A DNA stretch of 64,000 nucleotides, taken from NCBI GenBank assembly GCA_032622095.1, contig CP136066.1, forward strand, positions 190,392,816 to 190,456,815, given 5' to 3'. Under the pieces are notes generated by a model. It searched no databases, was not told the DNA's origin, and saw only the letters and a list, made by a program, of their open reading frames with translations. Below, piece after piece: positions 35,930 through 48,285 of the stretch (the stretch's first letter is position 1; every line of letters begins with the position of its first letter). The position numbers and the translations under genes were made by a program. The DNA is from Siphonodentalium dalli (lineage: Eukaryota > Mollusca > Scaphopoda > Gadilida > Siphonodentaliidae).

Positions 35930-37133
35930 GTTCTATACTAAATGGATTCTCCCTTTAGTTAAAAAGGGTGTACATCGGAATTGTCTATTATTCATTTGGA
36001 GGGATGTTAATTTGATAAAAGCAGACCTCACATAACTAAAAGTGCAGAACCCGTATTTAATGTATTTATTGAGGAAAATGTTAACATAACACGTGCAACA
36101 AACGATGGTCGTTTGTTAAGCTTATTATCTGAACATTTCCTATGGGATAACTACTCATCAACGATGCGTTAGTATAGAAAGGGTTACACTTATTATCTGA
36201 GCATTTCCTATGGAATAACTACTCATCAATGATGCTTTGGTACAGACGGATTACACTTATTATCTGAACATTTACTATGGGATAACTACTCATCAATGGT
36301 GCTTTAGTATAGGAAGGGTTAAACTTATTATCTGAACATTTCCTATGGGATAACTACTCAGCAATGATGCTTTAGTATAGAAAGGGTTAAACTTATTATC
36401 TGAGCATTTCCTATGGAATAGCTACTCATCAATGATGCTTTGGTACAGACGGATTACACTTATTATCTGAACATTTCCTATGGGATAACTACTCATCAAT
36501 GGTGCTTTAGTATAGGAAGGGTTAAACTTATTATCTGAACATTTCCTATGGGATAACTACTCAGCAATGATGCTTTAGTATAGAAAGGGTTAAACTTATT
36601 ATCTGATCATTTCCTATGGGATAACTACTCATCAATGATACTTTAGTATAGAACGGGTTAAACTTATTATCTATGCATTTCCTATGGAATAAATACTCAT
36701 CAATGATGCTTTAGTATAGAAAGGGTTAAACTTATTATCTGAACATTTCCTATGGAATAAATACTCACCAATGATGCTTTAGTATAGAAAGGGTTAAACT
36801 TATTATCTGAGCATTTCCTATGGAATAAATACTCATCAATGATGCTTTAGTATAGAAAGGGTTAAACTTATTATCTGAGCATTTCCTATGGGAAAACTAC
36901 TCATCAATGATGCTTTAGTATAGAAAGGGTTAAACTTATTATCTGAACATTTCCTATGGAATAAATACTCATCACTGATGCTTTAGTATAGAAAGGGTTA
37001 AACTTATTATCTGAGCATTTCCTATGGGAAAACTACTCATCAATGATGCTTTAGTATAGAAAGGGTTAAACCTATTATCTGAACATTTCCTATGGAATAA
37101 ATACTCATCACTGATGCTTTAGTAGATAAAGGG
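35930..37133. repeat. 68-bp satellite array (~15 units) with a single-copy leader
   Basis: 35930-36060 matches the dispersed repeat at 21030. From 36121, units with CTTATTATCTGA(A/G)CATTTCC, TATGG(G/A)ATAA and GATGCTTTAGTATAGAAAGG recur every 67-68 bp to about 37133. Two unit classes (GGGATAACTACTC and GGAATAAATACTC) alternate, suggesting higher-order duplication. Confidence 0.9.
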
Positions 37134-37139
37134 TTAAGC

Positions 37140-38110
37140 AGGGCTTTCGCCCAAGACCTTCTTCAGTTCTTAATTGGATACAAATTACAGTATTCAGCTT
37201 AACATATCGCATAACACATCTACTGATAACTGATCGACGAAATGGGGAAAACGCTATTACCGGGGTTGGTGTTGTATGCACAAGACCCATAACAATACCG
37301 TAAACAACTCTCTATACATGAAATATCCCGACCCTGCGCTAATATGACCATACGCTAGCGTATTATCAAACCACAGTTAAATCGCACGCACAAGCTAGGA
37401 TATATCTATGGCCTTTTTCTAATCTTATAAAAATAACTTCATAGATACGTATTCCATCAAATAAAATACACTTAGGCCTTATATCGTGGTGTTGTTATGA
37501 TTAATTACACTCCAGACATGCACAGGGGTTCATCGAAATAGTGGGTCCTATAGCTAGCAATTTCGTGTATAAATTAGGTCAATCATACATCACGCCATGT
37601 GAGAAATCAGATATTCACAATGCAAACAGACTACGAACTCATCACCTCACATACTTAAAACGGTAACACAAATATTTAAAAGCCGTTCCTTTTGTACAAA
37701 TTATTATAGAATATAATCTCGGGACGTCAAACTGACGCTGTGTGCGCAAATCAGATTGAGATGCGTACCATACGGAGAGGCTTGTCGATTTCATCGATTT
37801 TAGGCCACTCCAATGCAAATATTTGACAGTGCTATCGCCAATGTCATATGTTCTCAATAAAATGTAAACGCTACGAATGAAATTCACTGCATGTGCATAA
37901 TTCAGATAGTAACTCCCCTCATTTTGGAACGCCGGCAATTGAAAGACATATATACAAAATTATTTCCGATTACGACAGTAATGCTTAAACCCACCGATCT
38001 ACTGTGCAACAAAAGTGCTCGCTAAAATTCATAACAGCAGTGTCGTATTAGATAATAATTGGTGACATCACAAAATCAGATATAGTCTATATACGATATA
38101 TAGGGAATAC
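37140..38110. other. Unannotated intronic sequence
   Basis: Open frames at 37108-37290 and 37642-37938 (minus) have no recognisable motif. I see no repeat above background. Confidence 0.3.
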
Positions 38111-38116
38111 CTACAG

Positions 38117-38254
38117 GTTTTGGTTGAATACCCGGATTATCTCATGAGTGGGTACAAGGAAATACAGAATTTCCACGAGCGGCTGCAAGCCGCGAGTGGA
38201 AATTCTGTATTTCCTTGTACCCACGAATGAGAAAATCGGGTATTCAACCAAAAC
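38117..38254. repeat. Near-perfect 138-bp foldback
   Basis: TTTTGGTTGAATACCCG pairs with CGGGTATTCAACCAAAA at the ends. The inner GTGGGTACAAGGAAATACAG arms are perfectly inverted around GCGGCTGCAAGCCGC. It could be a small foldback element or a hairpin-RNA template. Confidence 0.85.
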
Positions 38255-40111
38255 ACGTAAGTGTTCTTTTTATTATATGCGCTACGTTATAAACCTCCCC
38301 AAAACTGCTAGTTTTGTCATACAGTTCACTTCAAATTGTTAGAAAGCTTCGACATTTGCATTTTGTTTACATTCCATCAATTGATTTGCTCACCACTGAA
38401 TGACAAATATCGAGCATATCCGCCATAAGAAATAGTCCCCATTGTTTTATTCTGAAATGATGCGAGAAAATTAATATATACATAATTTAATGATAAGAAT
38501 ATATTAAAACAAATGAGTTAACATTATAACAATTAAATAACAGTTTTACCGTAAAAATCATTAATTAAAAAATATTCCAGCTGTTATTGATACGCTTTGA
38601 AACTTAATGTGATTCGCCGCTATAAACCGGAAGTAATCTCCGAAAAAGTAATACTATTGTGTTATTCATCGAGTCGGTCAGTGTTATCCATCGAGTCGGT
38701 CCAGGCGATGGATATAACGCTCTACGCCACGGCAATTTCCCACTATTTAATGGGGAAGCATATAATAAATATATATATATATTCGCCTCATTGATAGTCT
38801 ATATATGATATATATATTCAACGTTATTAAGTTTTGCGTTGAAACCAATACCCGTTCACGTGCCCACATGTAGTATCCACATGACTCTCCTCTCTCACTG
38901 ACCCCTACATTACCACCATTTACCAAATGCAAAATCGCCACCCCTAAATTTGTCCCAACCTTGTGTCCCTGACTGTCGTCTGCTGATGTTATTTTTGTTT
39001 TATCTCTATGTTTTCGTGTTGACGTTTTTTATGGAATGCCAAAGCGTCTACGTTGGTCGCCAAATTTGGTAGGGGTGGGGTATATTTCTTTACTGAAATT
39101 TTGGTGCACAAAAGGTGGTAGTTGTGGAAATGCCAATGTATTTCTTTTTTGACAACATATGTCCCAAGTAGTTCTAAACGCCAAAATGTTTAATGTTTGG
39201 CTCAGTACCGTAATGAATCGTGGGCATGGCTTAACCCTGACACTGTCGCATATGGGAAATAATTAGTTGATTGTAACCTATAGGCACACATCGTGTTTTT
39301 TGCTATAATCGGCTTGTAGGGCAACGGGGTGCAGATTTTGGCCACCAATCAAATCAAATCCAAGAGTGAACAAAATTAGGGACTCAAAGCGTTTCGCAGC
39401 GCCACACAATCCGGCAAATTAAGCCTTTGCAATAAAATTATGATTGTATGCCCAAAATGGGTGTTTTGGTAAAATTAATTATTTGGGACAGATAGTGCAC
39501 CTTTAATGCCGAAAAGTGGACAAACGAGCACAGCCACCTCTCGTCGTGTTTAGTGATCCGACTATTCTCGATTTGTTATTGGGAGTGGACCGGGAAATTC
39601 TTAGGACACAGCAAACCCCAGTTTCGAGTCCGTAAAATCGAGGTGGGGAGAGGTTAATTCAAGTCACAAATTTGTCATTTCCTTCTATGAAATGAAATGC
39701 GACTTTTTTGCGTCTTGAAGATTGTTATTACTGACATCCAGTTACATTGTCAAATCGGCGTTATTATATTCCCTATGTGTTTTCCGCGACCAAAACTAAC
39801 GATTTTTTATTCGAAAATCGCGATTTATTTTAGGTATTTATTTTGTTTATTTTTTTTTAATTTATGTTAAGTACACTTCACAGCCATGCGACTTCTGTTT
39901 AAAAATAACACGTTGTCATGTGAGACATAACACAGAAAATACGTGGCTAGAGTCCCGAATGTGTGATGTAACATAGGGGCTCCGACGAATGTCTGGAACA
40001 AGGGGGTGAAATACAGTCCAATACAGGGAGAAATAATTTAGTTCTTGTTTAGCACGTTTTTTATATTAATATTATGTTATTCTGTGACAATCTATTATAT
40101 ATTTTGGAAGA
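38255..40111. other. Unannotated AT-rich intronic sequence
   Basis: Contains (TA)n stretches near 38766-38780 and 38798-38815. No gene or clear repeat was recognised. Confidence 0.3.
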
Positions 40112-40852
40112 TCTGTGTGTGTGTGTGTCTGTCTGTAATCGATGGACTCGAAAACGGCCTAGCCGATTTCGATGAAACTTGGTATGTGGGGGTATTTTCG
40201 GCCGGGGGGTGACATAGGCCTATTTATTTTCAGATCCGAGGTCAACTTTTCACGTGCCGATGTCAAATCTGTTTTTACGCTGTGTTACTGGACTTTCATT
40301 TGAGTTCGGTGATTACAAATCGATTCGAAACAGCGCGAATAATAAAATGCCAGTCATAATAATGACACTGTGATAATCTTTCGTGTTCCAACGATATATA
40401 ATGCGTATGTATCCGTTTTAGTTATCTGCCTCAATTATCAAGAAGAAGTGGTACTATCTTCCATCAGGATACAAACGATGCGTAACTTCTATGACGTCGT
40501 TATATCACGTTAACGCTTAACCGGCCGATGCATTTGACTGTTTCAGACGTCTTGGCGATATCTCGGGCACCGATGGTAATTTATCTTTACGTTGAAACTT
40601 GATAATTAATGAGCGTGTGTATATGAGGCGCGTTTATATACTTGAGTGGAAATCAAATCGGGTTAAACTGGCGGATTTTTACGGACGAAATTTGATGTAT
40701 AGGGTATCTCGGTATCCGCTGGGCCGATTTCCCGGTATCCGCTGGGCCGATTTCCACATTTTTGGGGTGTTGGTGTTTGACCCCACCTGACCTTGACCTT
40801 CAAAATGGTAAATTCAAGGTCAAAGCCCGGACGAAGTCGGGTCACCTTCTAG
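40112..40852 (+). mobile_element. 741-bp Helitron-like non-autonomous element
   Basis: Begins with TC after an A (40111/40112) and runs through a GT-rich leader (TGTGTGTGTGTCTGTCTGT) and ATGGACTCGAAAACGGCCT. It ends in a short hairpin (CCCGGAC GAA GTCGGG near 40826-40841) eight bases before CTAG, followed by T. These are the recognised Helitron end rules: 5' TC, 3' hairpin plus CTRR, inserted between A and T, no TSD. A second member with the same leader is at 51813. It has no Rep/helicase coding. Confidence 0.55.
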
Positions 40853-40974
40853 TTTGATATATGTTTAAGCAAACATCCACGCATTTTTGGTTGCGTATAG
40901 GTTATAAGCAACTAAATAATTGAAATTATGCCACTTGGCATTTGTGTAGGGAAACTCGAGTCAGCATAAAAAAA

Positions 40975-42095
40975 TACCGCATCCCTCATCCTATCGTCAT
41001 CAAACTTCATATGGATATTCTGGGTGACCTCTAATGGGAGCCATCTATTCTTTTTTCCGAAATTCATTTAAAAAAATGGCCGCCGGCAGCCATTTATCAT
41101 TTCAAATTTGAATCCATCGGCACACCCTGCAGCCCGCATTTATTGGAGAACTGTTTTGAAAATTTACAGGCATGTTTATGTTCACCTCTAGATGATAGAT
41201 ATCAAATTATAGGGATTGTCGATGAAAAACATGGCCGCCGGTAGCCATCTTGGATTTTACTCTTTGCATCACTAAATCCTTCGACGCACCCTAGAGGCCA
41301 CATCCCTCATCCGATCGTCACCAAACTTTATATGGATATCGTCGGGGTGACCTCTAGATGTGAGCCATCGACTTTTTCCCGAAATTCGTTAAAAACATGG
41401 CCGCCAGCAGCCATCTTTTATTTCAAATTTGAATCCATCGGCTCTGCCCGCAGCCCGCATTTATTGGAGAATTGTTTTGGAAATTTGCAGGCATGTTTAT
41501 GATCACCTCTAGATGGGAGCCATCGAATTTGAACAATGTTCATGACCGCCGGCAGCCATCTTAGATTTTACATTTTGCATGATTAAATCTTTTGGCACAT
41601 CCTACAAACCACATCCCTCACAAAACTTTTATTGATCTTAATGGTGACTTCTAGATGGGAGCCATATATTTCTTTTTCAGAATTCGTAGAAAAACATGGC
41701 TGCCAGTGGCCATTTTGGACTGTACTCTTTGCATGACTAAATCTTTCGTCATACCCTACATGGCACATCCCTCATCCGATCGTAACCAAACTTCATATGG
41801 ATGTTCGGTGAACTCTAGATGGGAGCCATCGCTTATTCCCGACATTTGCTGAATGGCATGGCTGCCAGCGGCCATATTTGATTTTTACTTTTTGCCTGAC
41901 TAAATCCTTCGGCACACCCTGGAGGTCATATCCCTCATCTAATCGTCACCAAACTTCATATGAATCTTCGGGATGTCCTCTAGATTGGAGCCATCGATTA
42001 TTTCCGAAATCCTTATAAAACATGGCCGTCAGCAGCCATCTTGGATCTCAAATTTGGATTCCATCCGCACACCCTGCAGCCCACATGTATTGGTG
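40975..42095. repeat. Degenerate satellite around ATGGCCGCC(G/A)GCAGCCAT
   Basis: Repeated order: CATCCCTCATC(C/T)(G/T)ATCGTCA, CAAACTTCATATGGAT, CACCTCTAGATGGGAGCCAT, AACATGGCCGCC, GCAGCCATCTTGGATT. Starts occur near 40981, 41302, 41612, 41765 and 41931, so unit length varies between about 150 and 320 bp. The open frame 41655-41852 is periodic. Confidence 0.75.
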
Positions 42096-42099
42096 AAAT

Positions 42100-43438
42100 G
42101 TTTCAAATGAAAATTTTATCTACACAATACAAGACCTTTACTGAAACTTTTTGGCTTTCCTTCTTCTTTGTCATTATATTCATTGCTCAGGAAAAATAGA
42201 CTCCTTCTCAAGTTGGGCTACATTGTTATTGACAATGGGGAGTCTATGGTTAGCTGTTCTTTAATTTGTTTGTCATTTAATAAATGCATTTAATCGTAAT
42301 ATGAATTAAGTCTGTTGTTTAATATAAATCAGACTACTTTACTCATACAACATACCGGAACACGTAATATTGTTTGACATTTTTACAATTGGTGGTCGTT
42401 TGTAAACAAAATTGGACCAACTTTGGTCGTGTTGTGACGTGACTAAAGAATAAAGAGGAAAGTGACACAATCTTTCGCACGTCCTGGGCAGAGTAAACCC
42501 CCATCCATCGACCCACTCTACCCAGGCCTACTCGCTTTCTTGAGAGAGGATTATTCTCTCAAATTCGGTGTTATAAAATAAAGTTGTTCAGTTACACAAA
42601 TTACAAAAAAATATCTCGTATATCATCGGTTTTGATGATTCACAATTATTCAAAACAAATTTAGCTTATCGGTTCGACGATGATCGGGGGTATTATATGA
42701 CGCTCACATTGACTTCCGGGTCAGATTGTAACACTGTGATCGTGAAATCAGTTCGTTTGTGGTATGTGTAGTATTACTATTCATGGTATTTGTTACCGGT
42801 ATATAATCAATACGTTTGACAGATTATGGATTTACGTTTGTGGCCTCTGAAATAAATAGGATATAGTGGATATAACTTTACATGACAACCGTATGCAATG
42901 TAAACGAGTGAACGGTTATGTGAGATAAATGTTTAGATCGCTGTTTTTACTTTTAAGGCATTTCAAAGATGGGATCATTTATAATCAAATTCTTGATAAG
43001 TCATGACGCATTTGGCAGTTTATTTCTTTCGTTGATGTCTGTATTTAAGATTACTAAGAAAGGAGGCAAGCGATAGTTGAATGGGGTGAATCGTGTTCTA
43101 TAAATGTACTGTTTAATTACAAGCAACTTGACCCAATTGTTGTGTTATTGTCGTGGTCATCTTTCATTATACCGAAAATACGTTGTCTTTTGTAAAATTC
43201 ATTTCTTACAAACAATTGTAGATTCTTACAAAGAAAACGCTTCATAGTATTGACCCCTGGTTGCTTCTTAAGTTATGAGATAAATATTTGAACGTGTGTA
43301 CAATCCCAGAACATGTGCGAGATGTTTTCTTGTGCATTTTGTCATCTAGTACAGGTATCACTAGCTTGAATGTTGAGGGTTTAAAAAAATAATTCTGATT
43401 ATGACTTTGTTTCTTTGTTAATGTTTTGTAGAATAATT
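42100..43438. other. Unannotated intronic sequence
   Basis: AT-rich with no convincing repeat. The minus-strand frame at 43242-43478 runs into the next minisatellite and is not credible as a gene. Confidence 0.3.
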
Positions 43439-43440
43439 GG

Positions 43441-44395
43441 TTGGGTACGGCGCGCGATGTTATGGTTGGGTACGACACTCGATGTAATGATTGGGTACGG
43501 CGCTCGATGTTATGATTGGTTACGACGCGCGATGTAATGATTGGGTACGGCGCGCGATGTTATGGTTGGGTACGGCACTCGATGTAATGATTGGGTACGA
43601 CACTCGATGTAATGGTTGGGTACGGCACTCGATGTAATGATTGGGTACGGCACTCGATGTAATGATTGGGTACGGCGCTCGATGTTATGGTTGGATACGG
43701 CGCGCGATGTAATGATTGGGTACGGCGCGCGATGTTATGGTTGGGTACGGCACTCGATGTAATGAATGGGTACGACACTCGATGTAATGATTGGGTACGA
43801 CACTCGATGTAATGGTTGGGTACGGCACTCGATGTAATGATTGGGTACGACACTCGATGTAATGATTGGGTACGACACTCGATGTAATGGTTGGGTACGG
43901 CACTCGATGTAATGATTGGGTACGGCACTCGATGTAATGATTGTGTACGGCGCTCGATGTTATGGTTGGATACGGCGCGCGATGTTATGATTGGGTACGG
44001 CGCGCGATGTAATGATTGGGTACGACACTCGATGTAATGGTTGGGTACGGCACTCGATGTAATGATTGGGTACGGCACTCGATGTAATGATTGTGTACGG
44101 CGCTCGATGTTATGGTTGGATACGGCGCGCGATGTTATGATTGGGTACGACGCGCGATGTTATGGTTTGGGTACGGCGCGCGATGTTTTGGTTGGGTACG
44201 GCACTCGATGTAATGATTGGGTACGGCGCGCTATGTTATGATTGGGTACGACACTCGATGTAACGATTGTGTACGGCACTCGATGTAATAATTGGGTACG
44301 GTGCTCGATGTAATGATTGGGTACGGCACTTGGTGTAATGATTAGGTACGGCACTCGATGTAATGGTTCGGTACGGCACTCGATGTAATGATTGG
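43441..44395. repeat. 25-bp minisatellite, ~38 copies
   Basis: Consensus TTGGGTACGGCACTCGATGTAATGA. Two variant classes intermix: CACTCGATGTAATGA and CGCGCGATGTTATGG. Because 25 is not a multiple of 3, translations repeat every 75 nt and all three frames stay open for long stretches on the minus strand. That explains the 172- and 124-codon frames here without any gene. Confidence 0.95.
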
Positions 44396-44599
44396 CTGAA
44401 TAATTTTGCTGCGCCCCTCGTTCTATACTTCCGCGCTGACACTCATGCCGTAGCAATACACCAATTGGCACATGGACTCGTGTCGTTCTGTGTATGCATG
44501 ACACACGCATCTCGAAAATCCACAAACGCATCATTCAGTTCTATTAAACGCATCATTCAGTTTTATGTTGAACACGTGTATAAAGGATCATAATTGAGA

Positions 44600-44707
44600 A
44601 TATTCTTCGTCATTTTTTTAAAGATACGACTCTTAGTGGGAAGACACTCTATTATGAAACGGACACCATGTATCAGAGACGACTCTTAGTGGGAAGACAC
44701 TCTATTA
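44600..44707. repeat. Short tandem repeat at the LINE target (left side)
   Basis: GACTCTTAGTGGGAAGACAC occurs twice here (about 44629 and 44682), and again to the right of the LINE at about 48735. The 49 bp 44659-44707 match 48713-48761 with two differences and flank the LINE. Confidence 0.8.
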
Positions 44708-44926
44708 GATAGATAGATAGATTTATTCAGCAAAAGACGCCCCATTATAGGGACAGGTTGCCATGTATAATAATATTAAGAGTGTATCGTGTGATATCAT
44801 ACAATATATTGACATTACATACATTGCATAATAGTGATAATATATATATATATATATATTCATTAATTGCGTATATTTGTATATGTTGAGTGAGTTATCA
44901 TACATGATTCAACACACGTAATTTGT

Positions 44927-45373
44927 CTAGTTTAGCTGTGATCTGGCCTCGAATAACCGCTTGACTACGTTGCAGATTTGGGAGCATATCTGAGCTGTGT
45001 CATTGGCTAATATATGTGTGAGTTGGTCCAATCTACTCATCAATCGAAAATTGATAAAATTGTCACCCATAATTTTAATGAGTTCATTCCGTATAGGAAG
45101 AAATGTTGGACAATCAATTAGGAAATGCCTCTCATCGTCGATTGCTTCGTCATTACACATAACACATAATCTTCTGGCTAAAGGAATCGGTGGTTGGGCG
45201 TGACGACCCTTTTCAATGGCAAGAGAATGATTACTTATTCTCAGACGTGTAAATGCTGAGCGGTCAGCTAGCGACGCTGTATTTAAGAGATAGGGTTCTC
45301 GGACAATATCTATTTTAAAAAGTCGATATGTTCTTAATTTATTTTTACCAGTATTTGAAACACCATCGCGCAT
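44927..45373 (-). pseudogene. LINE ORF2 C-terminus with Cys-His motif
   Basis: A 148-codon frame. From GKNKLRTYRLFK onward it resembles the region after the RT in CR1-like ORF2 proteins. Residues LCVMCNDEAIDDERHFLIDC give a C-x2-C-x10-H-x4-C pattern typical of the terminal zinc-knuckle-like element. It ends in a stop at 44927. The start is not genuine: this frame is the distal part of a longer ORF2, separated from the RT by frameshifts and the 27-bp repeat insertion at about 45514-45595. Confidence 0.75.
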
Positions 45374-45509
45374 ACTTGTTCTGAAATTTTCAGTGTGATT
45401 TTCTCTATATATAAGTTGGCATTTAAATCACTTTAGAAGCTTGTTAATTAGAGGCTTGTTGTTAGTAATGTCGGAGGGTCAAGCCAAAATGACTCCAGAC
45501 TTTTGAATA

Positions 45510-45595
45510 TCGAATTCCCAGCCACCCCGCTGCGCTGTTAATTCCCAGCTACCCCGCTGCGCTGTTAATTCCCAGCTACCCCGTTGCGCTGTTCG
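45510..45595. repeat. Three 27-bp repeats inside LINE ORF2
   Basis: AATTCCCAGC(C/T)ACCCC(G)CTGCGCTGTT is repeated three times head to tail. Twenty-seven is a multiple of three, so on the minus strand the repeat adds nine-residue blocks without shifting frame. In the ORF2 reading frame coming from the RT, however, the block introduces a stop. Confidence 0.85.
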
Positions 45596-47420
45596 CGCAT
45601 TGCATCATTTAATATGCCACTGGAACAGCTGGATGAGATTTTAACCGCATATGAAGCCATTCTACACAAAGCGTCAATATATAACGGGTAGCTCCCTAAT
45701 TCGGCTCTGACTGCATTGTTTGAAGCGTATTTACCAACTCCAAGTATTTGTTTGCAATGTGTGATATGAAGTTTCTCACACGGATAACGTTCGTGATTTT
45801 TGATTGTTAATTCACTTGCCCATAATTCACTGCCATATAGAAGTATAGTATAGGCTTGATTAACTTATCAAACAGTTTAAGGGAAGTTTTTAGAGGGAGG
45901 GGCGCTTTATTTGCACACGCACGAGATATTGAATAAAGAGCTTTTCGTCCTTTGCCACTCAAATTATTTACGGCCTGCGTGAATTTTCCTGTACTGGAAA
46001 ATGTCATTCCGAGATAGGTATATTCGTCAACCAGATCCAAGGGATTATCTTCGAGGAAAAACTGTGGGTGAACTTTTGGCTTCCTCAATCTGAAAATCAA
46101 GCATTTCATCTTCTCCGTGTTTATCGACGGGGCATTTTGTCGCGTGAAGTACTGGAGTTTGTCTAAACATCGCTGAAGTCCTTCTGGACTCTCAGAGACC
46201 AAAACTAAGTCATCTGCGAAGAGCAAATGATTGAGAGCGCTAGATCCAATACGTAACGGTTCACATTTGTCATCGAAAATTTCCTTAATGTCATGAATGA
46301 ATATTTTAAATAGTAAGGGCGCTATTATATACCCTTGGCGTACTCCAAATGTGGAGAGATCTGAAGGACTGATACCGTTGCTTGTATTTGTGCTATAAAG
46401 ACTTGACTTGTATAGTGATTTTAATATTTCCAATGAAAATCCTGAAGTGCCAGCTGTTTCCATTTTTGTAAAAAGAATTTGTCGATTAACAGTATCAAAA
46501 GCTTTCCTAAAATCTACAAATGTTGCATAGACCATAGACAGGTTTCTTAGAGGATTTATATTTCTGTATTGACGCATGTAGGACAAAGGGGCTATCGGTT
46601 GTACTTTTGCCAGTACAAAAGCCGAATTGGTTTTCGCTGATTATGTTTTTAGCATCGATAAATCTAGCTAATCTGTGATTAATAATTTTATTGAATAGTT
46701 TCCCTACTGACGAGCTCAATGCTATTGCACGATAATTATTGGGATCGTCTTTTGCTCCCTTTTATGTATTAAACTGAGAACAGACTGACTCCATTCAGGT
46801 GGGTAATATCCGAATTGTAAAATGTTATTGAACGTTTGAACACATTCGGCAGTCATTAGAGGTACTGCACATTTGAGCAATTCATTCAAAATCTGATCCG
46901 GACGAACCGCCTTTCTTGTTTTCAGCTCACACGTGGCGGACAGAATTTCATCCGCAGTGATTGGACCATTATTGAGAGATATATCAGGTGTTTTAGATCG
47001 ACATATTGGTGGACCACTTCCTGAAGAATTAGGTTGAGTAGGGCAGTATAGATTTTTGAAAAAGTCAGTAGCTGTGTCAGCATCCAACTCATCCGATGGT
47101 TTATTGTTTTTATCTCTTAAGTCATCTATACTTCGCCAATATTGTCACCTGTTCCTAATTCATCAAAACTATTATGGAGTTTCGCGTAGAATTATCTTTT
47201 TTTTACGTTTCAATTCCTTCTTATATGATTTTTTTATTATTGAAAAATTGGTTCTTAGGTTTGTATTAAAGGGATTATTTCTAATTTCTCTCGCGATACT
47301 GTCGAAACTTATTTTCAAGTCTTTACACCTGTTATCAAACCATTTTCTTTTGCGTACATGTCTTTTCTTCACGGCAACCTTGGAGCAGGCGTGCCTGTTT
47401 ATTTTGTTTATAATACACAT
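45596..47420 (-). pseudogene. LINE ORF2 reverse transcriptase, frameshifted
   Basis: Pieces in three frames read in order. 47420-47172 is the linker after the endonuclease (KWFDNRCKDLK...). 47087-46722 is the RT fingers (ADEILSATCELKTRKA, PPEWSQSVLSLIHK). 46719-46507 contains ALSSSVGKLFNKIINHRL and ISENQFGFCTGKST. 46586-45807 contains motif A FVDFRKAFDTVNR, motif B GVRQGYIIAPLLF and the catalytic motif C LLFADDLVLV. The last frame continues past 45807 through CKQILGVGKYASNNAVRAEL to about 45600. Motifs A and C keep the catalytic aspartates, but frameshifts make the whole non-functional. It belongs to the LINE lacking its endonuclease. Confidence 0.88.
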
Positions 47421-47428
47421 TATATCAT

Positions 47429-48285
47429 CTAATCATCTAATGCTTCGGTTACTCCCTGTTTGTACTTAGAGTATGTGCGTAATCGATACTGAGTCAATTC
47501 CTGCTTCACGGAAGGTGAATTAATTTCCAATGCAAGTCTACGTGGATTTACATAACGAAGCACCGAATCGCCGAGTATCAGGTGAATTGTTTTTGAGTCA
47601 TATTGATTGCTTCTGCGCCATCGTTGTTTTGAACAGCCGGGTTTATCCTGATCTGGTTCAGTTTGTTTGGTCACAGGTGTTTCCGAATGAATGAAGGCGG
47701 TGTCAGACAATACATCACATTTGTTTGATGTTTTTATCGCCGGTATTGTTATTTCTGATGATTTTTGTGCCGAGTTTTCAATTTTATCCCGTTTTTGAGT
47801 TTTCTTTAATTGTTGCTTCTCAGTAACAATAAGTTGATTTTCTAACCGTTGGATGCGTCCAGTGAGTTCATATTCCATGCTTGTTTGATTTTAATAGTTT
47901 CCAATATGTCTTGTAATTCTGATAGAGTCATTTTCATTGCAAAGTTCGAAATTTTGTCGTTATAATTGACGTTCACGGTAGGCACATTTTTCTTCAAAAT
48001 TGTAGTACGAATACTGGCGAAGATCTTTGGTACCTGCAGTTTCCTAACTTGTGTCGTGGGCGTTTTGGGAGATTGGTTTTCAGTTATTATATTAGGATCA
48101 GACCCTACCTCAATCGGAAGCACTTCTCTTACAAATCCCAACTGGAATACTAAAGGAAGTTCTTTTTCTATCCACCACTTCATATTCCTTTTAGATCCTT
48201 GGACCATGAATTTATTCCTTGTGCGGTATACGTGTACCACAATCTTTCCTCCCTTGCCTGACCGCGCAACACAAGTCCAACACAA
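47429..48285 (-). pseudogene. LINE ORF1 protein, SGNH-like domain cut off
   Basis: Two overlapping frames (48285-47842 and 47878-47429) joined by one frameshift near 47875. The N-terminal part has a CWTC motif and VHVYRTRNKFMVQGS..WWIEKELPL, a segment I recognise from ORF1 proteins of CR1-like elements in invertebrates. Next comes a coiled-coil-like stretch (LTGRIQRLENQLIVTEKQQL). The C-terminal part starts an SGNH-hydrolase-like domain (HLILGDSVLRYVNPRRL) that stops soon after. At its end TTAGATGA is duplicated next to the linker of ORF2, which looks like the junction of the deletion that removed the rest of the domain and the endonuclease. Confidence 0.65.

Noticed and set aside
36121-37133. 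CRISPR-like regular array
   Set aside because: Contiguous 68-bp satellite units without spacers; eukaryotic context.
43560-44534. 172- and 124-codon minus-strand frames resembling a repetitive structural protein
   Set aside because: The 25-bp repeat has no stop in these frames, so long frames arise automatically. Period 75 nt equals three repeat units, and there is no signal peptide or splice context.
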